From positions 1 through 64,000 of the forward strand of contig NZ_FOFB01000012.1 of NCBI RefSeq assembly GCF_900110645.1: DNA of 64,000 nt, read 5' to 3'. Of the stretch, positions 44,287 through 51,142 are shown one piece after another (positions within the stretch are counted from its first letter, which is position 1; each line of letters begins with the position of its first letter). Source of the DNA: Neolewinella agarilytica (lineage in GTDB: Bacteria; Bacteroidota; Bacteroidia; Chitinophagales; Saprospiraceae). The notes under the pieces are model-generated. The model did not search any database. It saw only the letters and a list, made by a program, of their open reading frames with translations, and had not been told where the DNA came from. The position numbers and the translations under genes were made by a program.

Positions 44287-44363
44287 CCTGTCCTTTCTCC
44301 TAACCATCCACCCCCTTTCTTTGGGCTCCGGGTCCCCACATAGAAGATGAGCAGATTATTATA
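44287..44363 (+). repeat. Right direct repeat of the accessory cassette
   Basis: This copy corresponds to 40098-40176 in the same orientation. Its end coincides with the change from AT-rich cassette DNA to the C-rich coding of the next genes. Confidence 0.75.
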
Positions 44364-44397
44364 TGAAATGCAATAAGCATTTACCATTTAAAGAAAA

Positions 44398-44430
44398 TTT
44401 TAAATGAGTAATAAAATCCTCTTATCTTTA
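44398..44430 (+). promoter_or_regulatory. Putative promoter of lipoprotein gene
   Basis: TTTT at 44398 and TATCTTTA at 44423 have a spacing of 21 bp, near the Bacteroidota consensus; the start codon is at 44469. Confidence 0.4.
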
Positions 44431-44468
44431 AATCTCCGACGCACACCGCAGACTAAAGCCATCCAGTC

Positions 44469-44957
44469 ATGCGAACCCTCCTCACGTCGTACCCCCTGAT
44501 CATCTTTCTCGCCGCCCTAGTCGCCCTCCTCTACCCGAGTTGCGAACTGGCCAACCCCATCCTCGAAGAACTCCCCCTCTCCGCCACCATCACCCTCGAC
44601 TTCTCCGACCCCAACACCAGAGGCGTCAACACTGGCGGCTTCCGCTACTTATACGAAGGCGAATCTTACCTGGCCACCTACCTCGCCTGGGAAGCTTGGT
44701 CCTGCGCTACCGGCCCCGACTTCTTCGCCGCTTGGGACGACACCTCCCTTACCGTCTGGCTAGCTCACTGCCCCGCAACCCTGAACCTCGAATCCATTAC
44801 TGCTCAAACTGGCGACAGCGCCCCCCTACCCCTCCAGTCCTGGAACTCAGTCGCCGGCGCCCACGAACCCACCTACCAGCTAACTCTGGATCCCGCCAAT
44901 TACGTCGACATCGAAAACGGAGCCACCACCATCAACCTAAGCTTCACCTACAACTGA
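44469..44957 (+). CDS. Putative lipoprotein of unknown function
   Basis: The 162-residue protein has a hydrophobic start with lipobox (LLYPSC, Cys25) and then a beta-rich domain: LSATITLDFSDPNTRGVN, TYLAWEAWSCATGPDFFAAWDD, LTVWLAHCPATLNLES and YQLTLDPANYVDI. Two Cys residues could form a disulfide. The coding strand is strikingly C-rich and G-poor, as in the following genes up to 57 kb. No family is recognised. Confidence 0.6.
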   Translation: MRTLLTSYPLIIFLAALVALLYPSCELANPILEELPLSATITLDFSDPNTRGVNTGGFRYLYEGESYLATYLAWEAWSCATGPDFFAAWDDTSLTVWLAHCPATLNLESITAQTGDSAPLPLQSWNSVAGAHEPTYQLTLDPANYVDIENGATTINLSFTYN

Positions 44958-45053
44958 TGAAGCACGGAAGAGGCTTATCCCCTTTCCTCCTTTAACCCCT
45001 TTTTCTTTACTCCCCCCGATCCCTACCCCGCAGACTAACCAAAATCCAACGTC

Positions 45054-45935
45054 ATGCGCAACCTCCCTTTGCTCTTCATCTTCTTACTCTGCACCTGCGT
45101 CCCCGCCACCTGTTACGCCCAAAGCGTAATCCCGACGAGCGATAGCGGATCTCAGGACCACGCCCAGAGCCCCGATACCATAATCACGGTAACCACCGCC
45201 GCAGGCAGCCGCGCAGCGAACCTGCCCTATCCCGAAGCCAGAGCCGCCGATCCACGCACACGGGAGAGGCTTGCCCTTTCCCAAAACGAGCGAAGCGAGC
45301 ATCCACGTTTATCACGTCTCCCCTCTCCTTCGGAGAGGGGCCGGGGGAGAGGTTTTGAAGACTGCATCCACAACCGCCACGCCCGTCTCCTCCAAGTCAA
45401 CCTGGCCACCCTCCAAGAATCCAAAAAAGGAGCCTGGCTTAAATACCTCCCCTCAGTAAGTGCAGGACTATCCCCCGCCCTACGTCGCGACCAGGAAGGC
45501 AACTTCAGCTCCCGCCTCACCCCCACCCTCTCAATAGGCCTAAACTCCTCCCTGATCTACCAGGCCCACCGCGCGGGGCAGCAACACGCCGCCACCCGCG
45601 AAGCCATCATCAAACGCTCCCAATTCCAGGAAGACCTCGAAATCGCCAAGCTCCACCGCCTCCAGCGCCGCCTCCAGATTGAAACCGACAAGCTCAACCT
45701 CCATGTCGGCGTCACCGACATCGACCGACAGCTATTCAACCTATACCAGAAGCAGTATGACAACCACGACATCTCTCCGGAAGAATACCTCCTGAAGCGC
45801 AAGGCCTTCCTCCTCCAGGAACTCCGCAACCAGGACCAAATTACCCGAATCCAAGCCATTAAGTACGAAATCGAAGACCTCGCCGGATGCCTCACTTCAC
45901 CTCAAATCCAAGCAATCTCCCCAACCCGCAAATAG
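45054..45935 (+). CDS. Half-length TolC-like exported protein with repeat inserts
   Basis: The 293-residue protein has a signal peptide ending LLCTCVPATCYAQ. Residues 30-110 are low-complexity and built from repeats (ERLALSQNERSEHPR, LSRLPSPSERGRGRGFE). From 115 on there is one TolC-like repeat: LQVNLATLQESKKGAWLKYLPSVSAG, LTPTLSIGLNSSLIYQAHRAG, long helices and EYLLKRKAFLLQELRNQDQ ending at a LAGCL. A complete TolC has two such halves and over 400 residues, so this would have to form a hexamer, or has another use. It precedes the helicase gene. Confidence 0.6.
   Translation: MRNLPLLFIFLLCTCVPATCYAQSVIPTSDSGSQDHAQSPDTIITVTTAAGSRAANLPYPEARAADPRTRERLALSQNERSEHPRLSRLPSPSERGRGRGFEDCIHNRHARLLQVNLATLQESKKGAWLKYLPSVSAGLSPALRRDQEGNFSSRLTPTLSIGLNSSLIYQAHRAGQQHAATREAIIKRSQFQEDLEIAKLHRLQRRLQIETDKLNLHVGVTDIDRQLFNLYQKQYDNHDISPEEYLLKRKAFLLQELRNQDQITRIQAIKYEIEDLAGCLTSPQIQAISPTRK
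45091..45107 (+). repeat. Dispersed 17-bp repeat in signal peptide
   Basis: The copy (T form with one G-to-C change) is read as CTCVPA in the signal peptide of the half-length TolC, in the same frame as in the tolC gene at 35362. Confidence 0.85.
45261..45283 (+). repeat. GC-rich ACGGGAGxGGCTTGCCC element
   Basis: This short stem (gggagagg/ccctttccc, imperfect) is translated as RERLALS. Related copies are at 46171-46193 and 51051-51076. Confidence 0.6.
45288..45302 (+). repeat. Mirror motif ACGAGCGAAGCGAGC
   Basis: The 15-bp motif is read as NERSEH in the gene. Further copies with one variable base are at 49713-49727, 53236-53251 and 55500-55515. Confidence 0.6.
45318..45356 (+). repeat. 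GC-rich hairpin (PSPSERGRG type)
   Basis: The stem cctctcc-ttc-ggagagg is followed by a G-rich tail. It is read as LPSPSERGRGRGF. It is the plus-strand relative of the cusA insert at 36986-37020. Confidence 0.75.
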
Positions 45936-45981
45936 CTAAAACCCTATCCTTCAGCAAAATAAATTTCATTTTTTGATTTTT

Positions 45982-46088
45982 TGTATATACATTAGGTATA
46001 CATAAATAGATTTTTATACCCTCGCTTGTACTAAGGAGGCGGTAAAAATCATCCGATTTCGCTCCCGAAGGGAGACACCAATTTACCG
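45982..46088 (+). promoter_or_regulatory. Structured leader before the helicase gene
   Basis: The gap holds an AT-rich imperfect palindrome (tgtatatac/gtatacata, 45982-46004), an isolated AGGAGG 55 bp before the start codon, and a stem cggtaaa/tttaccg (46040-46088) which encloses the perfect hairpin ctccc-gaa-gggag. It could be an operator plus a folded leader that controls the replication gene. Confidence 0.4.
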
Positions 46089-46092
46089 ATCC

Positions 46093-49000
46093 ATGCCAAT
46101 CGCCTTAAACCGCGGATACCAGGCCCAGATGCCTAGTGTCCCTACCCTTCCTATCCCTGATCCTGCCGTACGGGAGGGGCTTGCCCCCTCCCTCCCCCAC
46201 TTCTACGGCCTAGACTATTTCCACAACCGCCTCAAAGCCCTCGGTCTCTCCAAAGACAATGCCATCGACTACGGCCTCGATGTCGACGCCCAGGGCAACA
46301 TCCTCCAACTGGTCCGCCGCTTCGATGGCTCTTTCATTGAGTTCATCCCCCAACGGTTCCGAAAGAAGGTCGACCGCATACTGAGCCACCGCTCTACCTA
46401 CCAGCCCCACCTTGAAATGTACCACCGGCTGCTAGCCGTCACCCGCTTTCACCCAGATTATCTTAAAGACCATCCAGAGCGCTCTAAATACGGCAACCAG
46501 TACGGGGAGAAGGTCCGCGCCCTGCCCGCCCCACGAGCCATCAACGCCTACAACAATCACACCGCCGGCGGACTCATCACTTTCATCGAAGGCTATTTCA
46601 AAGCCCTCGCCCTCGATATCGCCGGCATCGAATCCGTAGCCTTCACCGGCATCACCGTCTACCGCATCGATCCCGCCCTCCGCGAATACCTCCTCCGCCG
46701 CCTCCCCGATCGCATCTTCATCATGTACGATAATGATGCACTCGATGTTTCCAGCACCTCCCATCCCAGCCCTGGAGGGGCCTCTATCGTAGCGAGGGGT
46801 GGAGGCCAGGACCGCAGGTCCGGCCGTAACCCCTCGTCTTCGTTGCCATCGTCCCAATCCTTACAACTCTCATCGAGAAGAAACGAAGACTTCGCCAACT
46901 CCGCCCGCAAATTCGCCACCGCCCTATTCTCCCTCTTCTCTTCCGTCGATCACACCTGCGAAATCGTTTTCGTAATGGGCAAGCCTGATGCTACAACACC
47001 TATCCCTCGCGGCAGCTCTACAAGACTACCGAACTACAAGACTAACCCAAAAGGCATCGACGACCTGATCGAAGCCCACGGCTCCGGCCCCATCACCAAA
47101 GACCTCCTCGAATTCAACTTCACCCCCACTTTCCGCGAATCCAGATTCTTCGCCGGCTTCACCCTGGCCAAATCCACCTGCAACCGGAAACTCAACCGCC
47201 TCTTCCTCGGCAACAACTACCGCCACTGGATCGAACGCCTCCTGACCCCGAAGGGGTCGAACATCCTTAACCCCGGATGCAGCAGCCCGCGTAGCGGCAA
47301 GCGGAATCCGGGGACACCACAAACTAAACAAGACCTCCAAATTACAAGTGCTTTCACCTACCGCGGAGCCACTTACCAACCCATCTCCACCGGCAACCTC
47401 TACGACGAAACCATCACCTACCAACTCAACACCGACCCCTTCGCGGTAGAAGTCCCAACCGATCACCTGGTCATCAAACAGTACCTGACAGATCAGCGAA
47501 AATCATTACACCAGCTCATTCAGCTTTACGACCGACTCGCCATCCAGGCCCCCACCGGCTCCGGCAAAACCACCTTCCTCACCAAACTAGCCCGCCACCA
47601 AAAATCACGCATGGTCATCGCCATGCCCACCGTTAACCTCGCCGAACAAACCGCCCGCAGCTCCCAGGGATTCCTCCTGACCGGCAACCGCGATACCGCC
47701 AAAATCAGAGCAGCCAACGATAAGAACCTCATCATCTGCACCTACGACACCCTCCACCAGGTCCCCGACCTCTGGCGCAGGATCCTCGTCATCGATGAAG
47801 CACACAACCTGATCAATCAGTACGGACAAGTCTACAACGGATTCAACCCCTTCCGCGCCGAAACCCTCCGCAATTGCGTCCGCTGCTTCCCCGAAGCACA
47901 AAAGACCATCCTGCTCTCCGGCACCATGCCACCCCTACTCTGCCACGCCTTCAATTTCCACCTCGTAACCTTCCGCCGGCTAGAAAACCCCACCGTCCGC
48001 GTATTCGATATTGAAGCTGACGGCACCGATAATTCCGCGCTCTCCAAATGCCTCATTACCCGCCTGGCCGAAGCCTTCCCCTCCCGACCACGGAGTGGTC
48101 CAACATCTTTAACCCCGGGTGAAGCAAGTCGCCCAGCGGCGAGCGGGACCCGGGACCCACAAGCACAGCAAGTTCCCACATCCTCCCGACCACGGAGTGG
48201 TCAAACATCCTTAACCCCGGGTGAAGCAAGTCGCCCAGCGGCGAGCGGGACCCGGGACCCACAAGCACAGCAAGTTCCCACATCCTCCCGACCACGGAGT
48301 GGTCAAACATCCTTAACCCCGGGTGGAGCAAGTCGCGAAGCGACAAGCATAACCCGGGGAACACTACACGTAGTCTTCTGGAACAACACCGACCAAATCA
48401 ACCGCCTCAAAAACACCCTGATAGAACTAAACTACCTCAAGGAACACGAGATCGCCATCATCTCCCGCACCCACTACAATGCGGGAAAATCCCCCGACCT
48501 CGACGACATCATCCGAGATCAAAAAATCAATCCCAGGATCAAACTCCTCCTCTGCACCTGCCTGATCAGCGAGGGAGTCAACATCAAGAACACCAACGTC
48601 GGTCGCATCTACACCGTAGGTCTGCGTTGTGAAGACACCTTCCGCCAGTTCATCGCCCGCTTCCGGAAACTGAAGACCGTCAACGTCTTCTCCATCCTTG
48701 AAGCCGAACGAGACCTCCGCCCTGAATTCTTCCAGTCCGCAAAAATGGAACTCCTGGAAAACCTCGAGCGCGCCGAGCTGCAGGCCAACCACCTTCGCCG
48801 CCGCAAAGAAGCCTACCAATCCGACTACGACGAAGCCGAAATCCCTTTCCTCGATCAAATCGAAGGAAGCAAGGAATACCATTATCAAAACCAACTCCTG
48901 AACCTCGTTTACCGGGATGGAGACTGGCACCCCGATCCCCTCCACGTTCTCGCCGCCATCCACGGCCGCAAGCTGGCCACCAGCAACAACTGCTATTTCT

Positions 49001-49980
49001 ATACCCGCCTTCGCGCCAACAATTTCAGCATATTCCGGGTGAAGCGTACGCCTACCGACGAGCTCGTCGAAGAAACCATCAACGCCCGGCACGAGACGGC
49101 CAAAGCCATCAGGAAGGACTTTCGCAAAAAGCTCCTCGAAAATCTAACCTCATTTCCAGACGAACCCATCAACGCCCTATACCTCCTGTACCAGGAGAAA
49201 GACAACCGGCACGGATTAAACAGCCTCCGGACCCTAGTTCCCGATCTCCTCGACGACTGCGACGGCGCAACTGGTGCCCAGTATCTCGGACAACACCGCC
49301 GGCATCTCGACGACTACGCCAAACGCCGCATCCTCCGCTTCGCAAAACTGCACGCCCTCGGTGTCCAGGACAAAACACCATTTCTATCCCTATCCATCGC
49401 CGATTTCAACCACGAGTACCAGGCCGCCCTCTTCCATTTCGAGCAGCTCGTAGCCAACGACCCAGAACTCCGAAAACAGATGCTCCCGGCCCACAAAGAA
49501 GAAGTCCGCATCAAGCAAAAGATCGTCGCCTGTCTCACTCCGCTTTCCTCCCGACCACGAAGTGGTCCAACATCCTTAACCCCGGATGAAGCAAGCCGCG
49601 AAGCGGTGAGCGTAATCCGGGGATCAACGCTCACTGGCCAGGCCCTCCTCCAAAAACTAGCCACTTTACTCTCCATACCCCGCCCCCGGCATCTACCGCC
49701 ACCAAGTCCTCTACGAGCGAAGCGAGCAAATAACAGCGGTAGCCCAAAACACCAACGAACCAACGGACTAAAAAACCAATTCGATATTCTCGGACTAACA
49801 CCCGCCAAAGCCATCAACCTTGTCCGCCGCATCATGCACACCGACATCAATGGCCATGGCCGCTACCGTACCATCAACGTTGGCTCCCCCTTCTCTAAAG
49901 CCAGCCCCCCTACCCTGGCCATCGCCGCCTGCAATCTGCTTAAGGATCCCGTTAAAGCCCTCAAAATCATCGACGCCTGA
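46093..49980 (+). CDS. TOPRIM - SF2 helicase fusion, probable replication protein
   Basis: The product has 1295 residues. A TOPRIM-like primase fold lies at about 155-220: GGLITFIEGYFKALALDIAG with Glu166 and later IFIMYDNDALD with Asp213/Asp215. A superfamily 2 helicase follows: Walker A APTGSGKTT (486-494), DEAH at 568-571, SGTMPP, and motifs V/VI in LICTCLISEGVN-like and FRQFIARFRK segments (about 816-865). The end is helical and unrecognised. Several palindromic repeats are inserted in frame (47244, 48081 and 49548 series, also 46793 and 47004), adding about 200 residues. The set suggests initiation or priming for a plasmid- or phage-like element. Confidence 0.75.
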   Translation: MPIALNRGYQAQMPSVPTLPIPDPAVREGLAPSLPHFYGLDYFHNRLKALGLSKDNAIDYGLDVDAQGNILQLVRRFDGSFIEFIPQRFRKKVDRILSHRSTYQPHLEMYHRLLAVTRFHPDYLKDHPERSKYGNQYGEKVRALPAPRAINAYNNHTAGGLITFIEGYFKALALDIAGIESVAFTGITVYRIDPALREYLLRRLPDRIFIMYDNDALDVSSTSHPSPGGASIVARGGGQDRRSGRNPSSSLPSSQSLQLSSRRNEDFANSARKFATALFSLFSSVDHTCEIVFVMGKPDATTPIPRGSSTRLPNYKTNPKGIDDLIEAHGSGPITKDLLEFNFTPTFRESRFFAGFTLAKSTCNRKLNRLFLGNNYRHWIERLLTPKGSNILNPGCSSPRSGKRNPGTPQTKQDLQITSAFTYRGATYQPISTGNLYDETITYQLNTDPFAVEVPTDHLVIKQYLTDQRKSLHQLIQLYDRLAIQAPTGSGKTTFLTKLARHQKSRMVIAMPTVNLAEQTARSSQGFLLTGNRDTAKIRAANDKNLIICTYDTLHQVPDLWRRILVIDEAHNLINQYGQVYNGFNPFRAETLRNCVRCFPEAQKTILLSGTMPPLLCHAFNFHLVTFRRLENPTVRVFDIEADGTDNSALSKCLITRLAEAFPSRPRSGPTSLTPGEASRPAASGTRDPQAQQVPTSSRPRSGQTSLTPGEASRPAASGTRDPQAQQVPTSSRPRSGQTSLTPGGASREATSITRGTLHVVFWNNTDQINRLKNTLIELNYLKEHEIAIISRTHYNAGKSPDLDDIIRDQKINPRIKLLLCTCLISEGVNIKNTNVGRIYTVGLRCEDTFRQFIARFRKLKTVNVFSILEAERDLRPEFFQSAKMELLENLERAELQANHLRRRKEAYQSDYDEAEIPFLDQIEGSKEYHYQNQLLNLVYRDGDWHPDPLHVLAAIHGRKLATSNNCYFYTRLRANNFSIFRVKRTPTDELVEETINARHETAKAIRKDFRKKLLENLTSFPDEPINALYLLYQEKDNRHGLNSLRTLVPDLLDDCDGATGAQYLGQHRRHLDDYAKRRILRFAKLHALGVQDKTPFLSLSIADFNHEYQAALFHFEQLVANDPELRKQMLPAHKEEVRIKQKIVACLTPLSSRPRSGPTSLTPDEASREAVSVIRGSTLTGQALLQKLATLLSIPRPRHLPPPSPLRAKRANNSGSPKHQRTNGLKNQFDILGLTPAKAINLVRRIMHTDINGHGRYRTINVGSPFSKASPPTLAIAACNLLKDPVKALKIIDA
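46171..46193 (+). repeat. GC-rich hairpin near helicase start
   Basis: The stem gggaggggc-tt-gccccctccc is read as REGLAPSLP within the first 35 residues of the helicase. Confidence 0.65.
46793..46836 (+). repeat. Palindromic insert in the TOPRIM-helicase gene
   Basis: The outer arms cgaggggt/acccctcg enclose ggcc/ggcc and ggacc-gca-ggtcc. It is read as ARGGGQDRRSGRNPSS directly after the TOPRIM DxD segment and keeps the frame. Confidence 0.7.
47004..47043 (+). repeat. CTCGCGGCAGC - CTACAAGACT element, in gene
   Basis: The 40 bp match 50896-50934 with three differences and contain ctacaagact twice. In the helicase it is read as PRGSSTRLPNYKT. Confidence 0.75.
47244..47315 (+). repeat. In-frame palindromic element, copy a
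   Basis: It begins with the hairpin gaccc-cgaag-gggtc and continues with ccccggat ... atccgggg enclosing a small ccgc-gta-gcgg stem. It is read in frame in the helicase. The GGAT/ATCC arms replace GGGT/ACCC of the 48081 copies, so pairing is kept. Confidence 0.75.
48081..48360 (+). repeat. In-frame palindromic element, 102-bp tandem array (copies b1-b3)
   Basis: Three copies of the element start at 48081, 48183 and 48285. The period is exactly 102 bp, or 34 codons, read as PRSGPTSLTPGEASRPAASG and further. Each has gacca-cggag-tggtc and ccccgggt ... acccggg(g) stems; the last ends with gtcgc-gaa-gcgac. It sits between helicase motifs. Confidence 0.85.
49548..49623 (+). repeat. In-frame palindromic element, copy c
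   Basis: It has gacca-cgaag-tggtc, then ccccggat ... atccgggg with an inner ccgc-gaa-gcgg stem. It is read as RPRSGPTSLTPDEASREAVS near the C-terminus of the helicase. Confidence 0.75.
49713..49727 (+). repeat. Mirror motif ACGAGCGAAGCGAGC, second copy
   Basis: The 15 bp are identical to 45288-45302 and are read as RAKRAN in the helicase, a different frame from the first copy. Confidence 0.55.
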
Positions 49981-49988
49981 AGCACGGT

Positions 49989-50037
49989 CATCGGATGCGT
50001 CTTTTGCCTGACGCAGTCGGCAGAAGCTCATCCGATG
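49989..50037 (+). repeat. REP-like hairpin element, copy 3
   Basis: The 49 bp run from CATCGGATG to CATCCGATG with an inner stem CTTTTGCC/GGCAGAAG. It starts 8 bp after the helicase stop and is followed by tctcgggcgg, as is copy 4. Confidence 0.88.
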
Positions 50038-50143
50038 TCTCGGGCGGAAACGCAATTCTCTATTCACGTACAGCTATATAAGGACATCACATACCCGAAT
50101 CTAAACCCCGGCATCCGCCGACTAATCCCTTAATCTTTTACTC

Positions 50144-50830
50144 ATGTCCATTAACTTCCTACCCTCCACTTCCTACAGACCCCGAAAGGGTCACCGCCGC
50201 AGGCAGCAGCGAAGCTCAAAATCCTTAACCCCGGGTGAAGCAAGACGCACAGCGACAAGCGTAACCCGGGGACACGTAATCCGGGGACACATAACCCGGG
50301 GACTCACCCCCCTGCTACTTTTACTCCTCCTCTGCACCTGCGTCCGCGCCCAACTACTCGCCCAGCAAAACGCCCCCTCTGGGGGTCAGGGGACTGCCCA
50401 GGTCTACACCGGAAACGAAGCCCCCCTCTGCTTCGACACCCAACGCTATCAAAACCGCGCCGTAGAGTCCTACCCCATCCTCCAGTTCCTCGGCGCCCGT
50501 TGCGCCGAAACCACCAAACTCACCGCCACCCGGGGGCTCTACCGCTTCAAAGACGCCCACCCTCATTACCCCGAATACCAGCGCCTCCCACTCGACATCT
50601 ACTTCCAGCCAAAAGGCGAACCCCTCGAAGAACTCTACCACATCAACACCGGCAGCGCCGCCTACCACATCACCCTACCAATGCGCTACGAAGGCACCTA
50701 CTACGTCGTCATCCGCGACCAGACCAAGCCCTCCGTCCTCATCGTCAACTCCGTCACCCTTGAAGCCGAGTTCCGACGCTGCTGCGCCCTCACCGAATCT
50801 ATCATCCCAGAATACCTCCACCGGAAATAG
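50144..50830 (+). CDS. Exported protein of unknown function with repeat-built N-terminus
   Basis: The formal 228-residue frame starts in repeats (residues 1-55: RPRKGHRRRQQR, LTPGEARRTATSVTRGHV). A signal peptide LTPLLLLLLLCTCVRAQ follows, so the real start may be inside the repeat region, but no ATG is present there. The mature part (residues 75-228) has VYTGNEAPLCFDTQRYQNRAV, FLGARCAETTKLTATRGLYRF and a beta-rich end with ITLPMRYEGTYYVVIRDQ. Four Cys residues might form disulfides. No family is recognised. Confidence 0.55.
   Translation: MSINFLPSTSYRPRKGHRRRQQRSSKSLTPGEARRTATSVTRGHVIRGHITRGLTPLLLLLLLCTCVRAQLLAQQNAPSGGQGTAQVYTGNEAPLCFDTQRYQNRAVESYPILQFLGARCAETTKLTATRGLYRFKDAHPHYPEYQRLPLDIYFQPKGEPLEELYHINTGSAAYHITLPMRYEGTYYVVIRDQTKPSVLIVNSVTLEAEFRRCCALTESIIPEYLHRK
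50178..50302 (+). repeat. In-frame palindromic element, copy d
   Basis: The hairpin gaccc-cgaaa-gggtc is followed after a different 35-bp insert by ccccgggt ... acccgggg, and the closing arm is then present three times (acccggggacac, atccggggacac, acccgggga). It builds the N-terminus of the exported protein. Confidence 0.7.
50334..50350 (+). repeat. Dispersed 17-bp repeat in signal peptide
   Basis: The copy is exact (T form). It is read as CTCVRA at the end of the signal peptide of the 50144 protein, as in the tolC gene. Confidence 0.9.
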
Positions 50831-50895
50831 TATGAAAGGGGCTTGCCTCCTTCCTTCCAGCGCCTGTCATACCTCCGACACCTATCACGCCTGTT

Positions 50896-50934
50896 CCTCG
50901 CGGCAGCACTACAAGACTACCAAACTACAAGACT
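50896..50934 (+). repeat. CTCGCGGCAGC - CTACAAGACT element, intergenic
   Basis: The intergenic partner of 47004-47043, again with the internal direct repeat ctacaagact. Confidence 0.75.
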
Positions 50935-50977
50935 ATTTAGCTCCGCCCAAGGGTGTTGGGAACCACGGAGCTTTTCA

Positions 50978-51011
50978 AAGGGCCGCCCCAATCCGATTGG
51001 GAGCGGCCCTT
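50978..51011 (+). terminator. Strong hairpin, probable terminator
   Basis: aagggccgc pairs with gcggccctt and the inner ccaatc with gattgg, followed by ATTTC. It lies 148 bp after the exported protein and before the nuclease gene. Confidence 0.6.
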
Positions 51012-51050
51012 ATTTCATCCCCCTACCCCCAAAATCCTTATCGTTCCCGT

Positions 51051-51076
51051 ACGGGAGGAGCTTTCCCCCCTCCCCT
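51051..51076 (+). repeat. GC-rich ACGGGAGGAGCTTTCCCC element
   Basis: The third relative of the elements at 45261 and 46171, here untranslated. Confidence 0.5.
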
Positions 51077-51142
51077 TAGCTCGCCATCCCACTTAGCCTT
51101 GACCCCTGCCTGCTTATCTTGCGCCTCTTAAACAATAGCTCC

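Larger units (their letters stand above)
50831..51142. other. 312-bp gap built from repeats and a terminator
   Basis: The gap holds the CTCGCGGCAGC element, a strong hairpin and a GC-rich ACGGGAGGAG element. No gene is seen. A TATCTTGC box at 51115 may be the promoter of the nuclease gene. Confidence 0.5.

Noticed and set aside
44540-44995. A 151-residue Arg/Pro-rich open frame on the plus strand
   Set aside because: It is the +1 shadow of the C-rich lipoprotein gene at 44469; the composition (Arg/His/Pro/Leu) is typical of such shadows.
48081-48360. CRISPR-like array
   Set aside because: Three repeats of 102 bp follow without unique spacers, lie in a coding frame and have no cas genes nearby.
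48427-49092. A 221-residue minus-strand frame inside the helicase
   Set aside because: It is an antisense shadow with Val/Glu/Asp bias; the helicase motifs are on the plus strand.
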